From Pinus tabuliformis (taxonomy: Eukaryota > Streptophyta > Pinopsida > Pinales > Pinaceae): DNA of 64,000 bases. How positions within the stretch are numbered: the stretch's first letter is position 1; every line of letters starts with the position of its first letter. Under the pieces are notes generated by a model. The model made no database searches. It saw nothing but the letters and a program-made list of their open reading frames with translations, and was not told where the DNA came from. A program made the translations under genes and the position numbers. Positions 23,863 to 34,190 of the stretch are shown here, in pieces. The DNA lies in contig CM062816.1 in assembly GCA_031772625.1 (NCBI GenBank), forward strand, positions 828,550,556 to 828,614,555, read 5' to 3'.

Positions 23863-25615
23863 TCCAATATTTTGTGGTTAATTATAATGGGAACGGGGTT
23901 GTTCGACCTCATGGTTATAAGACTCTTCCTTTTGAAGAAATCAATGTGATGAAGCTCATCAAGAAGGTGGTTGGTTCCAAATATTTGGGAGGGTTGGGAA
24001 TGTCAGCGCTACTTATTATTAAGTTTCTTGATGTGCTAAAGCACATATTGGGATCTCTGCAATCGACCTTTGATTTTGCAATGTGGATGACTTTTCAAGG
24101 GTTTTCTCCTATTAAATGCAATCAAGATCGATATGTTGTGGAGAACATTGTGGAGTTTGGGAAGCCCTATGAATTTGGGCTTGAAGCTAGGTCGAAACCA
24201 GAGTTGTTGCTAGCCATGGCTTCCATGTGTAAAGAAAGCCCTAAGGCTTTGCTTGTCTGTAATGGATACAAAGATGAAGAATATATTTCGTTGGTGCTTA
24301 CTACCATACCCTTGAATTTTAATTGCATTATTGTGTTGGAGCAAGAAGAAGAATTGGATTTGGTGCTCAGTGTGAGCTGCAAGTTAACTATGAGGCCTAT
24401 TATTGGGGTTCGAGCCAAGTTGAGGACCAAACATGGTGGCCATTTCGGCGCCACATCTGGTGAGAAGGGAAAATTTGGGCTCACGAGTTTGGAAATTGTT
24501 GGCATCATTTGGAAATTGCAGAAATTGGGGATGTTGGATTGTCTCCAGCTTCTTCATTTCCATATTGCGTCTTAGATCCCACGCATTGAAGTTCTTAATG
24601 ATGGTGTGAGTGAAGCGATGTATAGATATTGTGAGTTGGTTAAGTTGGGCAATGATATGAATATCATTGACATTGGAGAAGGGCTTGGTATTGATTATGA
24701 AGGTACCAAGTCTTCTTGCACTTATATGTTTGTTGCATACAGTCTGGAAGAATATGCAACAGTTGTATTCAAGGAAGTCCCTATGGCCTGTAACTAGAAA
24801 GGGGTAAACCATCTCATCACATGCAGTGAATGTGGGAGAGCTCTAGTTTCACACCATTCTCTTCTGGTGTTTGATGTTGTGTCTGTGCATGACAAAAAGG
24901 ACTTTGTATCTGTAGTTTTGGTTGAAAGTGGTCTAAAGCCTATGGTGGAAATTTTTCCTATGGAGTTAATGGGTGAATATAAGATGGTCAAGGCTTATAC
25001 TACCATGGGGGATTTCCACAACAACCAAATCTACACAGAGCATATGAAAGCAAGGTTCCTAGATTTGTTCAAAGAAGGGAACTTGAGGCTTGAACCATTA
25101 GCCACTGTAGACGAGATGTGGATGTCATATCTTTTCTTGTCGCAGAAGGGCCCGCCATGTGTCACATAAATATGTCAATATTCAAGTTAATTCCTAACTT
25201 CTGGGAAATTGGGAAGTTGTTTCCAGTGATGCCTATCCATAGGCTCAACAAACGACCCACTGTGTGTGCCATTCTGTCGGACCTCACCTGTGATAGTGAT
25301 GGCAAGGTGGACACTTTCATATCTAATGATGACAATGGTGGAACCCTTGATGGAACCTTAACCAATTTTCTTCATTTGATGATGCATGAACCCAACATGA
25401 TGTTCGGTTCTCTCAAGTGTCTCATTTAGGACTCCCTACACTTGGATGATGACTGTGACTTGGACTCTGCCATCTCTAACCTTAACACCATTCCTTCAAC
25501 ATTCAAATATCTACCATACCTCTCCTCCTCATCATCCACCTCTTATGTCTTCAGTAACGACGATGAAGAATCCCATGACCACGACCACGACTGTGACCAT
25601 GATACCTGGTAACCC
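23861..25615 (+). pseudogene. ADC: Arginine decarboxylase pseudogene (plant biosynthetic, PLP-dependent)
   Basis: The parent enzyme converts arginine to agmatine in the plant polyamine pathway. An open stretch (to 24575) reads [20 protein letters not shown] with the PLP-binding lysine (codon 24114), [31 protein letters not shown] and [12 protein letters not shown]. Later come IDIGEGLGIDY, SECGRALVSHHS, YHINMSIFKLIPNFWEIGKL and LSDLTCDSDGK with the family's catalytic cysteine (codon 25289). It is dead: stops at 24573, 24795 and 25427, a frameshift near 25130-25160, and loss of some 60-90 codons between FISNDDNGG and the MMHEPN motif. The C-terminal tail is Asp/His-rich and ends at 25609-25611. 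The family is usually about 700 residues. The normal N-terminal ~100 residues are not recognisable. Confidence 0.93.
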
Positions 25616-25799
25616 TACTCTAGGTCCGTTGATAAAAATAAACCATTCATTTTCCCTAAATTTTCAGTTGGATTAGGTATAGTTAGGTATGTCAGTGATT
25701 TCTTCATCTATAGAGGGTTTTATAGCAGCAAAAACAACAACCATGTTTTGAACTTCATTATGGAACCAAAAAAAATAAAAATAAAATTATATATCTATA

Positions 25800-25867
<68 letters not shown>

Positions 25868-26586
25868 ATGTAAATTCATTTCTTAGTGTTAATTGTACAT
25901 GCCATTCTATAGTTTTTGAATGGTGAGTTCCTTTTATTTGGTTGTAACCAAGATTTAGAAAGTTAGTCGACCTGCTCTTGACTATTCTGATAAAAAGGCA
26001 ATCTTGATTTTAGATCCCTCATTTTCAAATGTGAATTTCTAATTGAAATGGACATTGGATTGGCCAAAAAAGGAAAACAGTAATGGCCCATTGTGGGCGA
26101 TTTACGTTTTAGGACTAGTCCATGTTTGAAGGCATTAGATGGCTCATTAGAGGAGCGAGAGGAAGCTCACCTGTCATCAATGCAACCTACCCAATATGAG
26201 TCACTATAGCCAATCAACTTCAGATTGAACCGTTAATGGGTGCACTAGCAGATTAAACATGGCTAGGGTAGAACATCTCCTCCTTCTCCCTCCTTCAGTA
26301 TCGTCTTTGGCTTATTCACTGGTATATTTCTTTTGATATTGTATCAATTTACAAGTTGGATATTTTGTTTCCCTTCTATCTTATTTCTTAAAGAATCAAC
26401 ATGAATTTTCGAATCACCTTTTGTGATGAATTTTCTATTTTCTTTTGCATCTATGCTTGTTAATCTGCGCCAACAGAGTTGTGGACCAACTCCAGACAAG
26501 TAAATCCTCTTTGGATGTCTCTCTTTTTTGACTAGTGCTTTTCTAGTCTCAAGGGGATGTCCCTAGCGTTGTATGATGTTATTTTC
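25616..26586. other. Intergenic with (TA)n tract
   Basis: No gene recognised. An almost pure TA run lies at 25788-25864, preceded by an A-rich tract. The rest is moderate-composition sequence without motifs. Confidence 0.5.
25788..25864. repeat. (TA)n microsatellite
   Basis: About 77 bp of alternating T and A with two early C interruptions. Confidence 0.98.
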
Positions 26587-27233
26587 CACTAATATTGGAT
26601 GAGGGGAGAGGTTGGAGTAGAGAAACTTGTATGTTGAAGTTTACCCATCACCATGAAGCTCAAGTATTTGATGTTTGAAGGAGAGAGGATGCAAGTAGTC
26701 TAGGAGCCTAGGGATCTTTAGTGTTGAGGCCTGCAACAACAAAAAATATTCAACCTATTGTGTTGGAACATGAGGAAAGCTCACAGGGTTTCAATAAGCT
26801 TAACATTTTGGAGAACTATATGACAACATAGAGAATTGTGGTTGAATATATACATATAATGTCTCTGTGGCATGTTAGAGGTAAAAGAATAAGTTCCATT
26901 ATGGCCCATGATCAAAAGGGAAAAGATCATGAACTGACTGCTTAAAGTACTTAAATACTTGTTAGAAACTTGAGAATGAGGATTTCCCTATCTACAAGTT
27001 AGAAAACTTGTTACTGCACTAATCAAATGCCATTATTGTTTGCTCATAAATCAACCCAAATAAGGTTCTTCCTTGATTCAACCAGAGATGCAATATTCAA
27101 TAATATTAACACCAAGGAAAGAATGGGAAGTGTTGTCCAACCACATCAAGAAAACACTTTGTTTACACCGCACATCATTCCCCTTCAACCAATATCCTTA
27201 TGCACAAAAAATGCTTTATGTACAACACATCTC
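26587..27233. repeat. Long direct duplication, copy 1
   Basis: This block matches 27949-28592 at an offset of 1359-1362 bp and about 90% identity, from GGATGAGGGGAGAG to TATGTACAACACATCT. Small plus-strand frames (27027-27287, 27073-27267) recur only in part in copy 2 and look accidental. Weaker similarity of the preceding ~60 bp (CTTAG/CTAGTCT...GGGGATGT) near 26545 and 27525 suggests a larger unit, with ~380 bp extra DNA in copy 2. Confidence 0.9.
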
Positions 27234-27948
27234 CACAAATGCTACAAACAATATTGCATATCCATAGTTTCAAAATTCCTTCCCTAACTGCATTCCCTAG
27301 CATAACTCCCATTCACGAAATAAAACATAGCCAAACCCAATGTTGTGGATATGAACATTCTACAACAATGAGGTGCATACAAAAATCCATGGGCCCGAGA
27401 CTAATACATGACTACTAAGAATTAGATTATATAAATCTAATGACAAATGATGTGGCCTGGCCTTTATTTTGTCTACCATCTTTTTATAGGCCTATTGAAT
27501 TTCCCTAGGATGGAAGAGTGGCTTTTTAGTCTTAGGGGGATGTTCATAGGGGTTGTATGTTGTTCTCAAACAAGTCAGTTCCATCTATCACAAGAAACAT
27601 GGATAATGAAAAATGTAGCCCAATAGCTAAGTGGAGTGCAACACAGTACATTAACTAATCATGTCTTCCAGGGTAATGTTAAAAGATAATATACCCTAGT
27701 CCAACAAGTTATGTGGCTAATGCTTGCAGGTTGTTTGGTTTGAAATCCATACACATATTTCTATACAGATATAAACTCCATATGATGAAGTTTCAAATAT
27801 GATGTAAATTGCCTAGATTTATAAACTCGAATGTGTCATTGCAATCCTAAATAACTCATGATAGGTTATACAATGTAATTTAAATAATTGTTAATATGAG
27901 GTTATAAATAAGTAGGTCTAACAAAACCAAATTTCCATTTTTTCTGTC
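27234..27948. other. Spacer between the duplicate blocks
   Basis: No gene recognised. About 27510-27570 resembles 26520-26590, directly before copy 1. 27571-27948 has no counterpart there and may be an insertion, though I find no clear terminal repeats. Confidence 0.45.
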
Positions 27949-28592
27949 CACTAAGATTGGATGAGGGGAGAGATTGGAGTAGAGAAAATTGTGTGTTGAA
28001 TTTCACCCATCACCATGAAGATCAGGTATTTGATGTTTGAAGGAGAGAGGATGCAAGTAGTTTAGGAGCCTTGGGATATTTGGTGTTGAAGTTTGCAACG
28101 AAAAAAAACTTCAACCTACTGCATTGGAACATGAGGAAATCTCACAGGGTTTCAATAAGTGTAACATTTTGGAGAATTGTATGACAACATAAAAATTTGT
28201 GGTTTAATACCTACATACAATGTTTGTGGGGTACATTAGAGGTAAAAGAACAAGTTCCATTATGGTTCCTATAAAAGGGAAAAGATCGTGAACTGACTTC
28301 TTAAAGTACTTAAATACTTGTTAGAAACTTGAGAATCAGTATTTACCTATCTACAAATTAGAAAACATGTTACTACACTAATCAAATGCCACTCTTGTTT
28401 GCTAAGAAATCATCCCAAATAAGGTTCCTCCTTGATTCCACTAGAGATGGAATATTCAATAATATTAACACCAAGGAAACAATGAGAAGTGTTGCCCAAC
28501 TACATCAAGAAAACACTTTGTTTACACCGCACATCATTCCCCTTTAGCCAATATCCATATGCACAGAAAATGTTTTATGTACAACACATCTT
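27949..28592. repeat. Long direct duplication, copy 2
   Basis: Partner of 26587-27233. Homology ends sharply at CACATCT, after which copy 2 continues with a different, coding-like sequence. Confidence 0.9.
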
Positions 28593-29589
28593 TAGGAACC
28601 AGAATTTTTTAGAATATATTTTTCTTATTTGGGTACTAAATTATGCTACTTGGGTATTGTTAGGGACTCTAAAGACTTACTTGCTTCTACATGGAATGGG
28701 ATCTCTTTTCATCAGATTTCAGATATACATTCTATGGCATCTTCTGAGTCTGATAGAATGGCCCCTTACAGTGGTTTAACTACTGGGTTTGTAGGGGATT
28801 GCATAACTCCCAGTTAAGCAATGCCTTCAAAGATTGAATCCTTTCTGTAGCCTATCGAGAAGATTGGTATGGATATGCTTCAATGGCCTAGGATATTTAT
28901 CTCATTGTGTACTTTGATGTAGACACTAAGACTTTTGAAGGCCATGGAGAGCCAAGAGATTGATTAAGATTGATTTGTTTTCCAACAAAAACGTAATATT
29001 TGATTTGCGTTAGAGGGTAATCTAATGGATTTTGGGAGTCATGGACAAAGTTATATGTAAACTACATGCCAGATGAAATTATGCTTGCTGGTTGATAACC
29101 TTGCTGCAAGAACTTAGGTCATAATGAGCTTAGATCACTAGGAACTATGAAAGATTGGTACTGTAACATACCTCATAATTCGGGTAGGAAACTACCTTAT
29201 TGTGTACTTTGATGCAGAAACCAAGAGTTTTGAAATCCATGCAAAGCCAAGAGATTGATTTGGATTGATTTGTTGTCATGATAATTGCACCAATCTACAA
29301 CCAACTACTAATTGAAACAAGACCATTTTTAATACAGAAGATGTCACAATATTTGTAGCTAAACTTCTCCTTTTCTTTTGATAACTTAAACTATCTAAGG
29401 ATTAAGTCAAGTTACTATTTTTCTTAGCTTACCCTTTATTTTACTATCATAAAGTAATCATAGGTATCCATTTTTAAAAGTTCTCTTTTTGGCATATTTG
29501 CTTTCTACTATTTCTTATAAATGTATTGATGAAATAAGGATATCTATTGATCTTTTTTTAATTTGTTCAATTAGTAAAGCCACTTTTCT
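28593..29589. other. Unidentified region with a short open frame and a ~95-bp repeat
   Basis: A 62-codon plus frame at 28629-28817 (NGISFHQISDIHSMASS, GLTTGFVGDCITPS) has non-random composition but no recognised family. Segments about 28891-28985 and 29188-29282 are direct repeats at ~297 bp offset (TTGTGTACTTTGATG, AGCCAAGAGATTGATT). Nothing else stands out. Confidence 0.35.
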
Positions 29590-30080
29590 TTTGTTATACT
29601 TATTTCAAATCCCCAAACTTGAGTAAGTCTACTTAATTGATTTCCAAAATGAAGTGGTATCATTACCTCTTGTCTATACGCTAATTTGAAGGGTGTTTGA
29701 CCTATCGTCATTTTGTATAATGTTCTATTGCCCTAAGGTTGCTAGAACTTCATCAATGAATCATCTATATTTATCTTGCACACTTTTGTTCATCCTTTCA
29801 CTAAGACTTGTGATGATAAGGGGAACTCTTTCTACGATCTATAATTCAAATATGAAGTACTTAACACTGTCATCTATGGAATGTCTCCCTTAGTCGCTTA
29901 CGAGAGTGAGAGGCTACCCAATGAAGATAATAATATTTTCAAAAATAAATTTTATTGTAATCATTGAAGTGCAATTTTTGTTTGGCTATGGTTCCACACG
30001 TTTTCTTAAATATTTGTTAGGGTGATCACATATTTTTCTCTAGTTCTCCTTCCTAGCATGAGAAATGGCCCTATAAATTG
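29590..30080 (-). mobile_element. Ty3/gypsy integrase fragment (fossil)
   Basis: Read on the minus strand, the piece holds weak but ordered integrase-core similarity. Upstream is a segment with the look of the core start (FIGPF..GRRTREKYVI), and further on the well-conserved MTIGQTPFKLAYRQEVMIP, matching the family pattern TxGxTPFxLVYGxEAVxP. No LTRs or other domains were found next to it. It is heavily decayed, with many breaks, and likely older than the LTR elements with recognisable ends. Confidence 0.7.
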
Positions 30081-31134
30081 AATTTTCTATAATTCAAAGG
30101 GTATAATTCAAAGGGTATGCTTGGTATGATGGACCTCAAAGGTATTTCATCTCTATGTAATGGTTATGCAATACTTTGATTATTGTCTCATTTAGTTACT
30201 CTAGTTTTGTATTATTTATATTAATTTTTCCACCATGGATCAACTTGAAAGAATTTCTTTGAACTCTTGGCATGAAAGTTTCCACTTAATCATTGTATCT
30301 ATAAATTTTTTACGATTTTTTTTATCTTTCATGCTATAGTACGCATTCTTGATATTTTATCTGGTCCAAACTTATACGAAGGCTCGCCAATTTATATGTA
30401 ATATACAAACTTCATAACTTTTAACTTTTTTTAATTATACAAAAATTATCGTATCTCCTGAGAAATAACATATATTTATTAAAAATGGTGTAATACAAAA
30501 ATAATACCTAAACCTTATCATTATGTAATTGAATAGTTATTTTCTTGCATACAAGATAGGGTGACATGCTAATTTTTTCTTTATTGAGCCAACACAACAA
30601 CATTAATGATCATATTTGGTACATCAACATATACATAAACAAGGTTGACTAGTTTTGTGTTTCTATTTTTATCCTTCTTTCTCTTTAATTATTATTCTCA
30701 AAAATTTTTTTGTTATTTATATGTGTATGAATTATTGTTATTTATATTTGTAATGGATGATAAACATGATTTTATTAATTATGAAATATTTATAATAATA
30801 TTAATTTATGTGAATTTATTCTTTTTCAAATATTTTTTTCAAGAATTTTAATATTTATTTTTTATAAATTTAATAAAGTTTATATGTTATTTTATATTAT
30901 TATTATTTATTTGTTAATGTATTTATTTTTTGTAAAATTAATTTATAATTTAAAAAATGATTTGTGAACATTTAAATTGTTAAAATCATTTAAAGATCAC
31001 ATCTTATATGAGTTCAATTAAATTTTGATATGGTTAGATTTATTTTGGTATCTCTTTCCAATATCATCATTTTTACATATTGACTATTTTACAAAACAAA
31101 ATCTTTGAGATCTAGTAGAATTTGATATTATTAA
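30081..31134. other. Intergenic, very AT-rich
   Basis: No gene recognised. A short duplicated AATTCAAAGGGTAT lies near 30095-30120. The open frame at 30645-30851 is Phe/Leu/Ile-rich and looks like chance. Confidence 0.4.
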
Positions 31135-31255
31135 GCTTCTGTGGGTCTAATAGTTAAGAGTATGTGTTTCCTTCTAAAAGGTCATAGGTTCAAAACTAGA
31201 GAAGTAAAATATGTATGTCTTCGTAAACTTAGTAAAAATGAGTCTTTTTTTCCCA
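31135..31255 (+). mobile_element. tRNA-like SINE head or decayed tRNA-like sequence
   Basis: GGTCTAATAGTTAAGAG (~31144) resembles a pol III A box, and GGTTCAAAACT (31187-31197) a B box, ~43 bp apart as in tRNAs and SINEs. A T-run follows near 31244. No folded tRNA can be drawn with confidence and no target duplication was found, so a decayed SINE is the likelier reading. Confidence 0.5.
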
Positions 31256-31857
31256 CAAACAAAAAGATCTCATAGTGTATGGCTTAACAATGACCTTAAA
31301 ATTGAATAATAATAATCTTATTATTATTATATGAATTAATCACTACATGAAAGATATTAAACACTTTAATATTATTTTATTTTATTTTATTATATTGATA
31401 AAATATAAAAATATACATTCATGAATAATTTTAAAAAATTCTTGCCATAGAGATTTTGACCAATTTCTTTTTCAAAAATTCAAATAATCCTTATAACAAG
31501 AAAATTTTGACATCCCATTAAAAATACCTATCCATTTTATTATGTATTTAAATAAAACCATATAAATTAATTTAATATGATATTATATATATAAATAATA
31601 AGGTTAAATAATCTTAATCACCGTGATTATCTCATCTTTGCATATTACATGTCCAAACGATATACCTCATATGTCGCATGTATGTTACAACCATACATTT
31701 CTTTACGTTTAATGAGAATCAAATTTGTCCAAAAATTTATAATATGAGTGGATATCATTTTTTACGAGTTTGTTAAGGTTTACTTATCAAAGCCTCAAAG
31801 CCTCATTGCAATGTTGTGTATATAAATTTTAAGAAATATTTTCTTAATTTAATTTAG
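31256..31857. other. Intergenic, AT-rich
   Basis: No gene recognised. The stretch AATATGAGTGGA at 31741-31752 also occurs at the right edge of the neighbouring copia element (39344-39355). Confidence 0.4.
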
Positions 31858-32425
31858 TGATCATTCAGTTAACTGATTAATCAGTCCAAAATAGCTAGTG
31901 CATGTAGAGAATTTGAGTATCTCAATTGTGGTGGAGATCCCAAGGAAGTGTAATCTGAATTGTAAACTAGTCTTGAGTGTACAGGTGTTGCATGCATTCA
32001 AATGATCAACTTTGGGAATTGTGCAATCAATTCGAGAAATTTCCTAAATAATAGGGGCCTAATTTGTCAAGGAATTGCGCAAGTAAATAAGGGCTCAAGC
32101 AGACGTAGAAATTGACTAAGTATAGGTCAGAGCTTCTCGGTGAGCAGAGAAATAGGTTATTCACTTGGAGGTTGTGCTCAGGTGAGCAAAGCAATTGTAA
32201 TACATCTCTATTCATCATATTAATGCAAGCAAACATAGGGGGTTTTAGCATATTGCTTTCCCCTGGAAAAATATTGTGTGCATGTGTGTTATTTCTCATT
32301 GCATGTTTTTTTATTGATGTTCTAAATTGTGAATTGAATACTGCATATCAGTAGAGTAGGTTTGTGTCTTGTGATTTTAATTAAAATTTCATGAGTAGTT
32401 GAAAATATACACCATGATTTCTAAA
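31858..32425 (+). repeat. Partial 5' LTR of the copia element
   Basis: It matches the last ~566 bp of the 3' LTR (AACTGATTAATCA..CCAAAATAGCTAG at its left edge, CACCATGATTTCT at its right). The sequence further left is not LTR-like. Confidence 0.88.
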
Positions 32426-33606
32426 TGATATCAAAGCAGGATTCACATTAGAACAGGAATTTCGAAGTTGTGTCTCAGGAGGTTCGAATTTGCAACTTTA
32501 GTGTAGCAGGATCTCCTCAAATTTAGGAGAATGGCCTTTAATGGATTGAGATTAGGGTATGCCTTGGAAGGAAGCTCAAATTTCATTGCATGGAAGGATC
32601 GCATGGAGGCGGTTCTTGATAATAATGGCTTGCTAGAATACATCAAGAGATACGTTGAAAAACATCAGAATTTGATGCCCATAACCTAGCCCAATGGAAA
32701 AAACATGTAGACAAGGTGACGAGAATAATCTTAGAGGGAGTGCGAGACCACATTGTCACAAATCACCATGGGAAAGAAAATCCTTATGCAATGTGGTAGG
32801 AACTGACAGATCTATTCCAGAGTAGCAACAACCACAGGAAATTGTCGCTTAAGGATAAACTTTGAAATATCAAGATGCAAAAGAATGACACTATTCAGTA
32901 GTATTTGAGCAGGTTCACACAAGTTTGTGATGAGCTTGCAGGAGTTGGTATTACCATTTTAGATGATGACTTGGCAAGCCTGGCCCTTCTAGAACTTCCC
33001 AAGAGATGGCATAGCTACCAAGATTCGGTGAACTGGAGGGACAAACTACCAAATTGGGAACGCTTATGGTCTAATTTGGTACAGGAGGAGATAAGTCAGA
33101 ATAATAAAGATGGAACTTCATCCAAGGGAGAGGATGAAGAAAACTTTGCATTACTTGGAAAAGGAAAGCATGGAAAAGGGAAGAAATCTGAAACTAAACC
33201 GGAATGTAGCCAAGTGATCAGGTGATCAAATTTTAGCTCAAAAATGAATATACTCATAAATTCTTGAAACAAACCAACATCAAGTCAAAATGCTCGTCGT
33301 TATGAATCCAACGATGTTCGTTTCACCAAAATCTGACACCATATGCTCAAGTTATTGGGTTCTGATCGTTTGGCCCAACAACTAAAAAAGAAGCAGGTCT
33401 TCTGATTGGGTGACCGTACAGTTGAGTCAGCAAGGTGACTGTGCAGGTATGGACCAACCTGGTACTAACACTTGGCAGGTTTTGGTTTATGGAGTTTTGG
33501 TTCTTTTTTATTGGTTGAGAGTCTACCAATGAAATGGTGCCACATGGCCCAATTGCAGGTTGCCACGTCGTACCTCGGAGCGTATTAAAATTTTGGGCAT
33601 GGTTGG

Positions 33607-33684
33607 ATAGAACCCCAAGCAAGACTCAAACCCCCGACCTCTGGGGTAGCAGTACAGGGCCTTGCCATTAGGCTACGCTGTGAT
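33607..33684 (-). other. tRNA-like (pol III promoter-like) segment in the solo LTR
   Basis: On the minus strand TAGCCTAATGGC matches an A box and GGTTTGAGTC a B box, ~45 bp apart. The stretch between looks like a tRNA head as found in SINEs (CCCAGAGGTCGGG). A small SINE inserted in the LTR, or a chance tRNA-like fold, are both possible. Confidence 0.5.
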
Positions 33685-33739
33685 TCTTAATATGCATAGA
33701 GCAAAACCTCTAATTAAATTTTCAAAGGTGCTCATTTGG

Positions 33740-34190
33740 AGAGGGGTCGGGCTGCCAGCCTTGACCCTCGGTGAGGGCTATGTCATATGACCCAGCATTA
33801 ACGTGGAAAGCACCAACAGCGAAGGCAGTCATATTTTGGCTCGACCCTTGGTCACCTGACCACCATGAGACCATAGACGTTAACTAGAAGGCACTAATGG
33901 AAAGGGGGCTTACCACTAGCCCAGCCCTTGGTCACCTTACCTACATAAAACCTCAACAAGTGCTCGGTGGAGGGCGCAAAGATTAAGCCTCGGCCCAAGG
34001 GCATATTCCACCGCACAAGACCACAAAACGTGGAGTTAAGGGTCCTGGCTGGAAGGGCGAGTTGTTGACTCGACCCTTGGTCCCGTGAAAATTAATGTAA
34101 CCACACCCGAAATTTAAGGTGCTAGCCTGCCCGTGAGGGCAGGTATTAAGGCCCAGCCCACGACCATATGGGCCATGTGGCATGGTTTTT
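33740..34190. repeat. GC-rich subrepeats in the solo LTR
   Basis: Four loosely spaced blocks repeat CTCGACCCTTGGTC-like words (near 33757, 33839, 33921 and 34069), with GACC...ACGT..A.AAGGCAC-like words between them. GC content is well above the window average. Confidence 0.65.

Noticed and set aside
24167-24812. Minus-strand open frames (113 and 142 codons) over the arginine decarboxylase remnant
   Set aside because: They are complements of a well-matching plus-strand gene. They are kept open by codon bias and match nothing recognised.
30645-30851. Phe/Leu/Ile-rich frame as a possible membrane protein
   Set aside because: The composition is that of translated AT-rich DNA, with no start context or homologue pattern.
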